A stretch of DNA of 64,000 bases. Source: a virus. A program made the translations under genes and the position numbers. The notes under the pieces are model-generated. The model searched no databases, was not told the DNA's origin, and saw nothing but the letters and a program-made list of their open reading frames with translations. Within the stretch, counting starts at the first letter, position 1; every line of letters begins with the position of its first letter. The stretch lies in IMG/VR virus record IMGVR_UViG_3300046507_000747, positions 25,754 through 89,753 of that record, one strand, 5' to 3'. Of this stretch, positions 41,125 through 50,929 are shown piece by piece.

Positions 41125-44100
41125 TTAGCGGTTGAGGACGAAGGCGTCGGTGAGGATGTGGCGAGCCAGCGCGGGCGGAGCGCCCTCGTTGGTGCCCTCG
41201 GCCACCGCGTCGGGCAGGGTGATCGTGGGCAGCGGGTCGGTCTTCGGGGCGTTCTGCTGCATCCACTGGCGGAACGCGAGCCACCAGTCCTCGGGGATGG
41301 GGCTGGTCCAGCCCTGGAACAGCGGGTCGGAGTCCACCGGCGGGTAGTAGTCGGCCAGGGAGCTGGCGGCCCCGGCGGCCTGCAGGGTGTCCTGGTAGGG
41401 CACCGCGCCGCTCAGCGTGGCGTACCAGGGCCGCAGGATGACCGAGGACAGCGACAGGTTGGAGGCGTAGCCGGTGGCCCTCCAGCGCAGCTGCGTGCCG
41501 CCGGAGCGGTCGGTGTTGGGCAGGTCCGGGAACTGGAAGACGCCGCGCGGGTTGTTCTTGATGTCGATCATCTCGTACCAGTTCACGCCGCCGTCGCGGG
41601 AGATCTCCCAGATGATCGGGTCGTTGAAGACCGCCAGCGAGTCGACGTGCCACACGCCGGTGCCCGCGCTGCCCTCCTGGATGACCCGGACGCGGACGTC
41701 GTGGACGTCGTCCACGTCCCAGTCCTGGGCGACGTCGCCCCACATGCCGAGGGTCTCCATCTCCGACCACTTGCGGGTGCCATGGACCGACACGGCGTCC
41801 CAGGTGAGCGGGTTGGGCGGGCTGGTGTCGACGGTGGCACCCACGTACCACTCGCCGATCTGCGCCGAGTCGAAGCTGTGCGAGGCCGACGCGATGATCC
41901 GGCCGTCGCCGTTGACCAGCTGCAGCAGTAGCGGCGCGGCCAGCGGGCCGTCGGTGTAGACGCGTGCCGCCGCATACAGACGGCCGCGCGGCGCCGGGGT
42001 CACCGGCCGCAGCGACTCGATGCCGCCGAAGTCGGCCTCAGAGGTGGCGTTCTCGATCTCCCACCACAGCGGCCGGTTCGGCAGCGGGTCGGAGTCCTCG
42101 ATGTCACCCCAGGTCGCGAAGCGGGACTCCAGCGAGCCCCAGGAGGACGCCGAGTGGCCGCGAGCGACCCTGGCCATGCGGCCGATCGTGGAGGCGAACT
42201 CGTTCGAGGACTCCGCCGTGGCGTCGCCGACCGGCCGCCAGAAGTGCAGGCTCGGGTCGTCGAAGTCCGGGTCGGCGACCAGCTGCTGAGGCTGGGACGT
42301 CTGCGCGGCGAACTGCACCGCCAGCACGCGCCGCTTGGACACGAACGTCTTGGAGACCGTCTGCGCACCGTCGGACGGCGGCTGCTCGGTGGTGACCATC
42401 GCAGTGCCGGTGTGCTTCCAGCCACCCTGCTGGGACGCGTCGTAGCCGGACAGGTAGGCCGTGTCATGGAACAGCTCGACGTACTGCTCGGTGTCCCGCT
42501 GCGCGACCGGGTCGGCCAGGTAGGCCAGCACCTGGCTGATCGCCACGGTGTAACCCACCTTCGTGTCCATGGCCATCTGCACCACGTGGTAGCGGTGCAC
42601 GCCCGTGCTGGTGAAGCGCGGCGCCTGAGTGCCCGGCAGCGGCATGTACGGGAACCGCTGCCCGGAGCGGCGCAGCTGCTGGGCCGCGAGCGGGTCCGGC
42701 GCGTACAGGGCCTCCGTGGCCAGGTACGGGCTGCTGTTGGCCGTGGAGGACACGATCCGGTTGGCGTCCACGTACTGGTAGACCGCGCCCTGCTCGGTGG
42801 CGACCCGGGCGCCCGCCGGGGCTGCACCGGAGACCTGCGTGCCGGAGGCGACGATGCTGGAGCCCTGCCCGGTGTCGGCCGGGAACAGCCTGGTCTCCAC
42901 CAGAGGGCTGGCCTGGGATGGCGTGAGCACCATCGGCTGCAGGTTGGTGAACTCCATCTTGAGGTGCCGGGCCTTGATCGGCCGGAACTTCATCAGCCCC
43001 TTGCGCAGGACGAAGTCCCCGGGGACCGGCGTCCACACCAGGTCGTCCAGGGCGACCGGCGGCCCGCCGATCAGCCCCCACGGGCACACCGAGTCCTCCC
43101 CGGCCGTGATCAGGCTGGGGTCCATGCGCAGGATCGCACTGGCGCTGGTGTGCGCGAGGGCGTCCTTCCCGTAGCCGGGGCCGAGGGCGTAGGAGGCCGG
43201 GTCGTCCCAGTACGCCTCGACGGTGTCGACGTCGGCGGCCCGGCCGAGCGCGAGGAAGAGGTTGCGCAGCCGGATCGAGCCGCCCGGACCGGACAGCGGG
43301 CCGCCGAGCCGAACCACGGTCGGGGGCGCCTGGTCAACGACGTGGGCTGCCTCCTGGATCCGGGTCAGCCACGGGGTGCGCACAGTCAAGGTCGACCCGT
43401 CGTAGGCAACTGCCAGCGGGATGCGCTCGTTGACCCCGAACGTGACTGAGTCCATCTCCACCGTGCGGTCGCCCAGGCGGACCTTGACCGACCCGGACTC
43501 GATCCAGACGGTCAGGGCCGGGGTGTCCAGGACGGTGAACTTTCCGGTGTCGCCAGAGGTGAACTGGGGGTAGACCACCATGCCCAGCAGGAAAGGCTGA
43601 GCCGGGTCGAACTGGAGCGCCCGGTTGTCCACGTCCAGGTAGGAGTTGACCGAGTCAAACAGCACGCCCTCGCTGTCAACGGCCGGGGTGTCCGTACTTG
43701 CCCGGACAAGAGGCGAGGTCAGAGGGGTGTCGCACGGCTCGAACCGCTCGGGCACCACCGTGGCGTCGGTGTAGTACAGGTTGCACGAAACCCCGGACGT
43801 GACCGGGTCAAGGTACAGCCGGTCGATAACTTGAGCGCTGCCGTCCGAGGTCCGCAGGTCCAGGTACAGGCTTGCCACGGCGTTCGGGACCGGCTGCGGC
43901 GCGCACCGCCACACGCCGGACGCGGGCGGCACCAGGTTGTCTGCCCGGTTGCGCCGGAGCAGGTAGTCAACCTGGGAGCCGAGCAGGTCGGTTGACCCGG
44001 CGATCGGCACCGTGTGCTCGGCATCCTGCTGCGGCAGCCACGGCAGGTCAGTCAAGCTGGAGGCACGGTACGAGACAAGCGCGTCCTTGACTCCCAGCGA

Positions 44101-45306
44101 GTACGACACCGGCTGGTTGTCCGAGCCGCGCGGGTACGCCGACGACGGCAGGCGGGTCATGATGATCCTGAACCGGCTCGCGGAGACCGGCTGGACGTCG
44201 ACCTCCTGCGCCATCCAGTGCCCGGCTCCGAAGTGCTGCGGGTGCAGCTTGAGGTTGTCCGGGACACCCGCAGGGATGACTGCCGGGACCGAGTCCAGGA
44301 TGCTGATCTGGACCGGGCCGCCCAGGCGCGCGTTCTGCAGCGGCTTCCACAGCCCGTCGGCGTCGCGGTACTGCACCCAGGCCCGCTGGGGGAACCGGGC
44401 CAGGGAGAACGAGATGCGGTTGACCGGCCGGGCCGTGGCCAGAGAGAACTCGAAGACGTCCCGTGTCGGGTCACCGTTATTGCGCGGCGGGCTTGACCAG
44501 AACCGCTCCGTGTTGCCTGCCGCCTGCCGCTGGGTTGACAGGCGCAGCGCGTCCTTGAGCGAGTCAAGGGGCATGCCGTCTACAGTCAAGGGAGCCAGCG
44601 CCGGGATCCCGAAGTCACCCGACGCCGACCCTGTGCCGGTCACGGGCTGGGCAACCCGGCCCTTCCATGCCGAGCCGACGGCCTTGCCCGGCACATCCAG
44701 GCCGTTGAGCGCCGTCTGGATCGCGGTCATGTAGGCGTAGAAGTCGGACGTGCGCGCCCCGCTGTCCCGCCCGACCCGGGTGAAGTCCTCGAAGAAGGAC
44801 TGCCGCTGCGCCAGCGACAGCTCCATCTGCACGCCCATGAGCCGGGCGTCCTTGTTGGTGATGTTCGCCGGGTCGCTGCCGTTCAGCTCGTCGCTGCCAG
44901 GCGCAACCGTGAACCCTGCCTGCTCCAGGGCCGCCTTGATCCGCTCACCGGTCTCCGTGTCCAGGCCACCGACGAAGGTGACCGGGTCGCTTCCAGCGGC
45001 GCCGTGCCAGGAGATGACGTAGTCGGCGGCGGCCACCAGGTCCAGGGCCTGCGGCTCGTCGAAGTTCGTCGAGGTGATGTGCAGGTTGCTGTTCCCCGAG
45101 GACAGCATGCCGTCGAAGGAGTAGAACCGGCTGGCCGACCCGGCCAGGTAGTCCGCGATCTCCGTGGTACCCGGCTCGATGCCACCGCCGTGGATGGCGA
45201 TGTGCGCCAGCCGGGAGCCGGGCGGCGTACGGACCAGAATGCGGTAGTCCACACCGATCTGGCGCGCGGCTGCCAGCGCGGCATAGTTGGCGTACAGATC
45301 GGCCAC
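41125..45306 (-). CDS. Large tail protein with N-terminal poly-gamma-glutamate hydrolase domain
   Basis: A 1393-residue protein. Residues about 33-115 match the zinc-dependent poly-gamma-glutamate hydrolase family PghP: AHIAIHGGGIEPGTTE (His39, Glu44), FYSFDG, LHITSTNFDEP and VISWHGAAG (His101). The rest is a set of beta-sandwich domains (discoidin/galactose-binding type, for example KLHPQHFGAGHWMAQEV), and the C-terminal ~200 residues link to fibres. GTG start at 45306 with GGAGG upstream. It is followed by the three fibre genes, so it may cut a capsule-like polymer as the baseplate approaches. The catalytic call relies on family motif order, not on activity. Confidence 0.7.
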   Translation of the reverse strand: MADLYANYAALAAARQIGVDYRILVRTPPGSRLAHIAIHGGGIEPGTTEIADYLAGSASRFYSFDGMLSSGNSNLHITSTNFDEPQALDLVAAADYVISWHGAAGSDPVTFVGGLDTETGERIKAALEQAGFTVAPGSDELNGSDPANITNKDARLMGVQMELSLAQRQSFFEDFTRVGRDSGARTSDFYAYMTAIQTALNGLDVPGKAVGSAWKGRVAQPVTGTGSASGDFGIPALAPLTVDGMPLDSLKDALRLSTQRQAAGNTERFWSSPPRNNGDPTRDVFEFSLATARPVNRISFSLARFPQRAWVQYRDADGLWKPLQNARLGGPVQISILDSVPAVIPAGVPDNLKLHPQHFGAGHWMAQEVDVQPVSASRFRIIMTRLPSSAYPRGSDNQPVSYSLGVKDALVSYRASSLTDLPWLPQQDAEHTVPIAGSTDLLGSQVDYLLRRNRADNLVPPASGVWRCAPQPVPNAVASLYLDLRTSDGSAQVIDRLYLDPVTSGVSCNLYYTDATVVPERFEPCDTPLTSPLVRASTDTPAVDSEGVLFDSVNSYLDVDNRALQFDPAQPFLLGMVVYPQFTSGDTGKFTVLDTPALTVWIESGSVKVRLGDRTVEMDSVTFGVNERIPLAVAYDGSTLTVRTPWLTRIQEAAHVVDQAPPTVVRLGGPLSGPGGSIRLRNLFLALGRAADVDTVEAYWDDPASYALGPGYGKDALAHTSASAILRMDPSLITAGEDSVCPWGLIGGPPVALDDLVWTPVPGDFVLRKGLMKFRPIKARHLKMEFTNLQPMVLTPSQASPLVETRLFPADTGQGSSIVASGTQVSGAAPAGARVATEQGAVYQYVDANRIVSSTANSSPYLATEALYAPDPLAAQQLRRSGQRFPYMPLPGTQAPRFTSTGVHRYHVVQMAMDTKVGYTVAISQVLAYLADPVAQRDTEQYVELFHDTAYLSGYDASQQGGWKHTGTAMVTTEQPPSDGAQTVSKTFVSKRRVLAVQFAAQTSQPQQLVADPDFDDPSLHFWRPVGDATAESSNEFASTIGRMARVARGHSASSWGSLESRFATWGDIEDSDPLPNRPLWWEIENATSEADFGGIESLRPVTPAPRGRLYAAARVYTDGPLAAPLLLQLVNGDGRIIASASHSFDSAQIGEWYVGATVDTSPPNPLTWDAVSVHGTRKWSEMETLGMWGDVAQDWDVDDVHDVRVRVIQEGSAGTGVWHVDSLAVFNDPIIWEISRDGGVNWYEMIDIKNNPRGVFQFPDLPNTDRSGGTQLRWRATGYASNLSLSSVILRPWYATLSGAVPYQDTLQAAGAASSLADYYPPVDSDPLFQGWTSPIPEDWWLAFRQWMQQNAPKTDPLPTITLPDAVAEGTNEGAPPALARHILTDAFVLNR

Positions 45307-45359
45307 TGGTGGTCCTCCTCAGCTCACCCCTTGAGGGCGGATGAGAAGGACCGGACAGG
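45307..45359 (-). promoter_or_regulatory. Start-associated RNA hairpin, copy E4
   Basis: CCTGTCC, then GGTCCTTCTCA pairs with TGAGGAGGACC (one mismatch) around CGCCCTCAAGGGGTGAGC. The GGAGG used by the start at 45306 is in the 3' arm. Confidence 0.7.
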
Positions 45360-45360
45360 G

Positions 45361-46695
45361 TCAGTCGGTCGTCAGGACGGTGCGGCGGTCACCGGAGTAC
45401 GGGTTGGCGATGAGCACACCGTCACCCCCGGCACGCGCGGCGTGGCTCAGCAACGGGTCAAGCGCACCGAGGGAGGCACGGTAGACAGTCAAGGTGCCAT
45501 CCCTCCAAACAACCGTCTGGTCATCCGAGGCAAGGTCGGCGTCCGGCACCGCTCCAGGCGCGGTGAAGTCGGCCGGGTCGTCCGGACTGACCGCGTAGGA
45601 GCGACAGGTCGGGACCTGCTGGCCGTACGACCACTCGTCCCCGAGCCGGGTGGTCAGCGGCGGCCGGGGCAGCACCCGGGCCGAACCCGGATCCACCCCG
45701 TCCTGCTGCTGGATCGCCGACAGCGGGTAGGGGTTCGTGCTGGTCGGCACCTGACTCGGGGTGACCTGCGGGACGATCTCCCAGTTCTCACTGTCTGAGC
45801 GCACCCCGGCAATACCGCGCGCCACCAGAGCCGAAGTGCCCTGCGTATCGACCGTGAGAAGCATGTGAGCAGGCTTGATCCGCTCAAGAACACGCACCAG
45901 CGCCGACTCGTCGCTGGCCTGCTGCGCCCGGCCCTCCGGGGTCGTCGGGTAGTCGCGGTTGACCCGGACCAGGACCTCGGAACGGGTCAGGGAACCCGAG
46001 CGGCCGTAGAACGGCGTGCCCTCCAGAGCGCCCCAGATCTCACCCTCGTAGTCGCTCCAGTGACCGGCCTCCATCCAGGCCCAAGTGTGCGCGACCTCGT
46101 CCGCGTCCCCGGCGGCATCGAGCAGCGCCCAGGACTCGTAGACGTCGACCTCGACTCCGGTGATGGCCTCGGCCGCCGCCTGCAGGCCCGGCACGGTGCC
46201 GCCCGTCGCGACGGCCTTGGCCAGCGCGGTCATCCGGTCCCGGAAGGACGCGTCGGCAGCCTCGATCGAGTCCCACTCGGCAGCCGTGGCGGTCGCCGTC
46301 TCCATCGGGTTGATCGGCAGGACCTCGGCATCGTTCCTGGTGGCGTTGAAGATCGCCCCATAGAACCGGTCGAGATCGAAAAACCTTGCCCCCGAGACGG
46401 ACAGGCTCTGCAACTGGGCCACCAGCAGCCGCTTGCGGAGCTGGCCGACACCAGAGTCCCCGAGGAGCGCCTGCATCAGGCGGACCAAGTGCGAGGTGGG
46501 CCGGAGGTCGTAGACCTCCTCAGGGAAGTGACGCAGCTGCTCGGCGACGGCCGTGTCGGCCACGAGCATGCCGGTGCCGCTGGCCAGCGCGGTGGACTGC
46601 GGCACGGTGACGTCGGCCTGCAGCGGAATCAGGCCGCCCGGGATGACGGCGGTCCCGAAAGTGCCGCTGCCCTGGTGGAGGAAGTCGTCTGCCAT
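45361..46695 (-). CDS. Baseplate protein, tail-I-like
   Basis: A 444-residue protein starting at 46695 with ATGA overlap to the baseplate J stop. N-terminal domain with EEVYDLRPTSHLVRLMQALL and LQSLSVSGARFFDLDRFYGA is similar in placement and size to the P2 gpI/T4 gp6-side adaptor region; the C-terminus has VPTCRSYAVSPDD-type beta content. By order (gp25, J, I) this is a baseplate wedge-associated protein. Confidence 0.6.
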   Translation of the reverse strand: MADDFLHQGSGTFGTAVIPGGLIPLQADVTVPQSTALASGTGMLVADTAVAEQLRHFPEEVYDLRPTSHLVRLMQALLGDSGVGQLRKRLLVAQLQSLSVSGARFFDLDRFYGAIFNATRNDAEVLPINPMETATATAAEWDSIEAADASFRDRMTALAKAVATGGTVPGLQAAAEAITGVEVDVYESWALLDAAGDADEVAHTWAWMEAGHWSDYEGEIWGALEGTPFYGRSGSLTRSEVLVRVNRDYPTTPEGRAQQASDESALVRVLERIKPAHMLLTVDTQGTSALVARGIAGVRSDSENWEIVPQVTPSQVPTSTNPYPLSAIQQQDGVDPGSARVLPRPPLTTRLGDEWSYGQQVPTCRSYAVSPDDPADFTAPGAVPDADLASDDQTVVWRDGTLTVYRASLGALDPLLSHAARAGGDGVLIANPYSGDRRTVLTTD

Positions 46696-48545
46696 CACAG
46701 CACCCCGAAGGAGTTCCGGGCGAGGGTCTTGAAGACCACGCCGCCGAGCACGGGCAGTTCGTCGTCGCGGAAGTAGATGTCCTTGGCCCGACCGGTCGGC
46801 GCATCGACCCAAGAGGACAAAGCGGCCGAGTTCGGCGCCGAATTCGGGGCAATCTGCTGGACACCCACGATCGACGCGTTCGGATTGGCCGAGCTGTAGC
46901 CGGTCACGTCCGCGCCGTTGAGCAGGCGGCAGTTGTCCACGCCGGGCACCTGGTGGATGACCGCGAGGACGTCGCTGATCTGGACGTTGGAGTTGAAGTC
47001 CATCCGGTTCAGGTAGTCACTCAAGGCGGACCGGATGGCGTCCTGGACCGAGTCAACCGACCCGGTCGACGACACCGTGTACATCACGCCCAGCGCGAAC
47101 CGCAGCCAGCGCTGCTTGGCCTGGTGGACCTTGGCGTCGATCCCGGTCAACCTCCACCGGTTCACCGCGTCCTGCACGCTGGAGGGCACCTCGTTGTAGG
47201 TGTAGTCGCCGTTGCCACCCACGGAGACCGGCGAGCCGTCGGCAGGCAGGTAGGTGTGGTGCCACTCCAGGCCGAACCGCGAGGTCGGCGTCCAGCCGTC
47301 CACCGTGTCCTCATGGACGACCGTGTAGGCGTACGTCACGCCGTTGGCCACCGTGCCCAGCGGGTGCGCCGTGGACGCCAGGCCGTATGTCGTCCCCGCG
47401 ACCGACAGCGTGGACGGCACAGTCACGATCGGCCCGAACGGCAGCGGCACAAACACGTTGCTGGCCACCGGCCGCGTCTGATCCGACCGCAGCCACGCCC
47501 CGGTGTACAGATCCAGCGTCGAGACGGTCTGGAACACCTTGGTCTGCTTGAACACCAACGCCGTCTGCGCCGACTGCGCTCGGGTACCGCCGACGAAGAG
47601 GTCCACCCGGTTCGTGATGTTGTTCGCCGGGTCGTTCCGGCTCACCACCGGCAGATACTGGTACGACACCGTGAGCAGCTCACCGGCCGCCGGGAAGCTC
47701 GCCGACAGCCCTGCGATCTGGGGCGGGTTCGCCGGAACCCAGGTGTAGTCGTAGTCCTTGATCAGCGGCGTGCCGTCGGACTTCGCCACCTGCACCGGCG
47801 AGGAGTAGATGTAGCGGGCGTCCGTGATCTGACAGACCGTGTTGCCGCTGACGGGCACCTGCAGGATCTCCGACCGCGTCCGCGAGGAGCCCACGACGGA
47901 CACCGCGTAGCAGTCGCCGTCGTCCAGAGCCACGCCCCGGTACATCTGCTCCGTCCCGGCCAGCGAGCGGAACACCGTCGACTTCCAGCGGGTCCGCAGC
48001 TCCGAGTCAGTCTCCCGCGACATGCCAGCGGTCAGGGCGGCCGTGTTGGTGACGGTGTTGACCCCCTGGATCGGGGAGGTGATCTGGGTAGCCATCCCGG
48101 CGCCCAGGTTGCCCTCGGGTCCGGCCGTCACGGCCTGGACCGGCACCGTGACCGAGGAGGCTCCCGGCATCAGCGTGCCGCCGACCACCGTGGTGACCAC
48201 GATCGAGGAGTTCGACGAGGACGCGATCTCCGTGCCGACCGGGATGAAGACGGTCGGGGTCAGGTCGCCAGTCCGGGAGAAGGTCACCGTTCCGACCGAG
48301 CGCCGGGCCGCAATCCGCGCGATGCCGAACAGTTGGCAGAAGCTGTCGAGGTCGGCGTCGGTCTTGCTGTCGATGTCGTAGGCGTACGACAGCAGGTGGT
48401 TCTCCACGTACGCGTCCGCCAGCGACGCGGAGACCGCGTCAAGGATCTTCCGCGCCGGGGTGCCGATGGACGTGTCCAGCTCCGGGTCGGAGACCAGCAG
48501 TGCATCCCGCATCTGCGAGACGATGTCGTCCCTGGAAACACCCAT
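46695..48545 (-). CDS. Baseplate J-like wedge protein
   Basis: A 616-residue protein with typical J-family pattern: N-terminal helices (IVSQMRDALLVSDPELDTSI), GTPARKILDAV, beta region FIPVGTEIASSSNSSIVV and VPVQAVTAGPEGNLGAG, then ETDSELRTRWKSTVFRSLAG. Homologue of P2 gpJ and T4 gp6, it joins tube/wedge. The presence of this protein, a sheath and gp25 defines a contractile tail. Confidence 0.85.
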   Translation of the reverse strand: MGVSRDDIVSQMRDALLVSDPELDTSIGTPARKILDAVSASLADAYVENHLLSYAYDIDSKTDADLDSFCQLFGIARIAARRSVGTVTFSRTGDLTPTVFIPVGTEIASSSNSSIVVTTVVGGTLMPGASSVTVPVQAVTAGPEGNLGAGMATQITSPIQGVNTVTNTAALTAGMSRETDSELRTRWKSTVFRSLAGTEQMYRGVALDDGDCYAVSVVGSSRTRSEILQVPVSGNTVCQITDARYIYSSPVQVAKSDGTPLIKDYDYTWVPANPPQIAGLSASFPAAGELLTVSYQYLPVVSRNDPANNITNRVDLFVGGTRAQSAQTALVFKQTKVFQTVSTLDLYTGAWLRSDQTRPVASNVFVPLPFGPIVTVPSTLSVAGTTYGLASTAHPLGTVANGVTYAYTVVHEDTVDGWTPTSRFGLEWHHTYLPADGSPVSVGGNGDYTYNEVPSSVQDAVNRWRLTGIDAKVHQAKQRWLRFALGVMYTVSSTGSVDSVQDAIRSALSDYLNRMDFNSNVQISDVLAVIHQVPGVDNCRLLNGADVTGYSSANPNASIVGVQQIAPNSAPNSAALSSWVDAPTGRAKDIYFRDDELPVLGGVVFKTLARNSFGVL

Positions 48546-48599
48546 GCGGCGCCCTCCTTCTCGTCACCCCTTGAGGGCGAGAGGAAGGCGCCGCACAGC
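48546..48599 (-). promoter_or_regulatory. Start-associated RNA hairpin, copy E5
   Basis: GCTGTG, then GCGGCGCC pairs with GGCGCCGC (8 bp, directly before the ATG at 48545), and TTCCTCTCG with CGAGAAGGAG. Apex CGCCCTCAAGGGGTGA. AAGGAGG is in the stem. Confidence 0.75.
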
Positions 48600-48604
48600 A
48601 AAAG

Positions 48605-49033
48605 TCAGGTGCTCACCGTCCGCAGCACCCGGACCGTTCCGCCGGACTGCGTCTTCAGCGCGATCGTCACCTTGATCGTGTCGTACTGGATGTCCGTGCT
48701 GATGGACTGCACCGACTGCACCACGTCCTGGAAGCTGAACCGGCTCCGGGAGCCGGACAGGGCGTCGGCCGCGATCTGGGCCTGCTGGCCGTCCACGTAC
48801 TGCTGCACCACCCGCACCACCTCGGCGCGCACGAGCAGCTCCAGCTCCGGCGTCAGCGGCTCACCGATGTGCGCGGCCAGCACCGACCCGAACTGCGGGT
48901 GATAGCTGTCGTGGCCGTACGGCTCGGCGAGTGCGAGTGCCAGGTCCTGTCGGATGCGGGCGGCGCCGGTGAGCGTCCGGTAGCCGCCGTCACCCAGTGC
49001 CAGGTCCCCGCCGACGAGCGCCAGCGTCTTCAT
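48605..49033 (-). CDS. gp25-like baseplate wedge protein (W)
   Basis: A 142-residue protein with TLTGAARIRQDLALALAEP, HDSYHPQFGSVL and VVRVVQQYVDGQQ. Length, order and the ARIRQDL..L..P..PEFG pattern fit P2 gpW/T4 gp25 family, the structural core of the wedge. It is the first gene of the leftward baseplate operon and faces divergent parA. Confidence 0.75.
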   Translation of the reverse strand: MKTLALVGGDLALGDGGYRTLTGAARIRQDLALALAEPYGHDSYHPQFGSVLAAHIGEPLTPELELLVRAEVVRVVQQYVDGQQAQIAADALSGSRSRFSFQDVVQSVQSISTDIQYDTIKVTIALKTQSGGTVRVLRTVST

Positions 49034-49069
49034 GAGCCCACCTCCTCACCCTTTCCGCTCCAAGACAGG
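49034..49069 (-). promoter_or_regulatory. Start-associated leader, copy E10 (weak)
   Basis: CCTGTC, then GGAAAGGGTGAGGAGG before the ATG at 49033. The CTGTC box and the AAGGGTGA motif are kept, but I see no clear long stem. The rest of the parA-facing gap to 49149 has no clear promoter. Confidence 0.4.
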
Positions 49070-49149
49070 GCCGAAACACGGCTCCTGCGCACCCGGGCAT
49101 CGCCGGTACGGCAAGATGTGGGCGACAACCCGCCTAAGAAGGGACCGGA

Positions 49150-49944
49150 GTGAAGACTTCTACGCTCCCCAGGCAGCAGCTGAAGCGGCTGCTCGCCTCG
49201 CAGGAAGAGATCCGAGCGTGGATCAGTGACAACGGCTGTCTCGTCATCGGTGTCGGCATGCTCAAGGGCGGCACCGGCAAGACCACGATGACCATCTTCG
49301 TAGCCCTCTACCTGTCCTTGATCCTCGGCCTCAAGGTTCTGGTCATCGACACGGACAACAACAGCCAGAGCATCGACAACTGGTACAAGGTCCGGGAGGC
49401 CCGCCCTGGGGGGCCGGAGAAGGTCCCGTTCGACCTGGTCACCTACGACTGCAAGAACAAGGCCGAGGACGCCCCCGACCTCGACGACGTCATCGACAGC
49501 TTCCGCGAGGCATACGACGTCATCCTCGTCGACTCCGGCGGCGCTGGTAAGGAGGAGTACTGGGAGCTGTGCCAGTCGGCGCGCATGGTGCTCCTCCCGT
49601 TCGCTCCGTCCGGCTTCGAGTGGAACCGCATCGCGCCGACGGCCAAGACTGCCGCGCGGGGAGGCAAGGCCAACGACGCCCGCCTGAAGGTCTTCGTGTG
49701 CATGGTGAAGTGCACCGGCCGGAACACGCTAGCGGCCGACGCCCGGCCGGTCGTCGAGGCCATCATGGCGACGAAAATTGACGACGACATCCGCGAGAAG
49801 ATCGACATCGCCTTCGTGGACGTGGAGTTCGAGATCAGCGATGCCCCCGAGTACCCGCGCTCCTGGGACGAGACCCCGAAGCGCAACCATCTCGAAGAGA
49901 TGGGCCTCTTGTTCCGCCACGCCATGAAGGAGGTCATCAGCTGA
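49150..49944 (+). CDS. parA: ParA-type partition ATPase
   Basis: A 264-residue protein with a deviant Walker A MLKGGTGKTTM about residue 39, VLVIDTDNNSQS about residue 70 and a second Asp in DVILVDSGGAGKEEY about residue 121, all typical of ParA/Soj ATPases. It has an N-terminal helix (KTSTLPRQQLKRLLASQEEI). GTG start at 49150 with AAGAAGGGA upstream. It overlaps the next gene as TGATG, forming a par operon. ParA would position copies of a plasmid state, so this is evidence for a phage-plasmid life-style rather than for virion function. Confidence 0.85.
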   Translation: MKTSTLPRQQLKRLLASQEEIRAWISDNGCLVIGVGMLKGGTGKTTMTIFVALYLSLILGLKVLVIDTDNNSQSIDNWYKVREARPGGPEKVPFDLVTYDCKNKAEDAPDLDDVIDSFREAYDVILVDSGGAGKEEYWELCQSARMVLLPFAPSGFEWNRIAPTAKTAARGGKANDARLKVFVCMVKCTGRNTLAADARPVVEAIMATKIDDDIREKIDIAFVDVEFEISDAPEYPRSWDETPKRNHLEEMGLLFRHAMKEVIS

Positions 49945-50924
49945 TGCCCCGCGTTGAAGCCCCCGCCGCCAAGAAGACGGTCGCCAAGAAGCTGACCGCG
50001 CGAGAGAGGCGCATCCAGCAGGCCACCGCAGGCGCGACGACCAGCGAGGTGGCCCCTGCCCGTCGCGGCGAGCAGGACGAACCCGAGGTCGAGCTGCAGG
50101 CGCTGGAGGAGGCTGCGACTGCCGCCGTGCCCCACCAGGCCGAAACCCCGGCCATGCCTTCCAGCACCGTCGTTACCCCGACCGCCGATCAGGTCGTCAC
50201 GGCAGCCGAGGAAGGCAACCCCTTCCAGTTCATCGTGCCGCCCGAGGATGCAGACCCCCTGGAGAAGGTGGGCATCGTCCGGCGCGGGATCGCACGGGCC
50301 AACCGGGGCCTCGCCAACGGCCTCGGGAGGATGCAGAAGGACTACGTCTCGTCGGCGGGCGAGTACCTGTGGTGGGCCACCCAGGGCGACCGCCTGAAGG
50401 ACGCGGGCATCAAGTCCATCGAGAAGTTCGCCGCCCCGCTCGACCTCGGCAAGCAGGACGTCTACCGGCTCCGCCGAGCCGTCCCGGTCTACCGGATCAT
50501 CGGAGATCTGGTAGACGAGCCGCTCAACGAGCGCACCATCCGTGAGCTGTTCTCCACCATCGTGGACGAGAAGGGCGAGATCCCTGTCACTCCCGATGGA
50601 GAGCCGGACGTCTCTCCGGAGCGCCAGAAGAACCTCCGTGAGCAGTTCACCGAGATGAAGAGGATGGGCCGGGTCAACTCCGGCGGCGCCGTAGCGGCCC
50701 GCAGGCTCCTCCTTCTCGGCGAGGCCACTGACGTCATCGAGCCCGAGCCCAGCACGTCGGCCCCGTCCAAGGCCGTGGACCAGCTGGCGAAGGCGCGACG
50801 GACCGGGCGCATCCTCGACCTGGAGACCCTCCGCGAGGCGAACAAGGAAGACCCCGACGAGGCCAAGAGGTACGTCGAAGACATGCGGCGCAAGTACGAG
50901 GCTGCTGCTGAGATCGTCGGATAG
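49944..50924 (+). CDS. ParA partner, candidate centromere-binding protein
   Basis: A 326-residue protein. First ~90 residues are basic Ala/Lys/Arg-rich (PAAKKTVAKKLTARERRIQQ). A central helical region (GIARANRGLANGLGRMQKDYVSSAGEYLWW, DRLKDAGIKSIEKFAAPLDLGKQDVYRLRRA) looks like a DNA-reading HTH block, and the C-terminus is helical. No ParB N-terminal motif is visible, so it is a partner by position and DNA-binding look, not by sequence family. Two 23-bp palindromes follow its stop directly. Confidence 0.55.
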   Translation: MPRVEAPAAKKTVAKKLTARERRIQQATAGATTSEVAPARRGEQDEPEVELQALEEAATAAVPHQAETPAMPSSTVVTPTADQVVTAAEEGNPFQFIVPPEDADPLEKVGIVRRGIARANRGLANGLGRMQKDYVSSAGEYLWWATQGDRLKDAGIKSIEKFAAPLDLGKQDVYRLRRAVPVYRIIGDLVDEPLNERTIRELFSTIVDEKGEIPVTPDGEPDVSPERQKNLREQFTEMKRMGRVNSGGAVAARRLLLLGEATDVIEPEPSTSAPSKAVDQLAKARRTGRILDLETLREANKEDPDEAKRYVEDMRRKYEAAAEIVG

Positions 50925-50929
50925 TCGAA

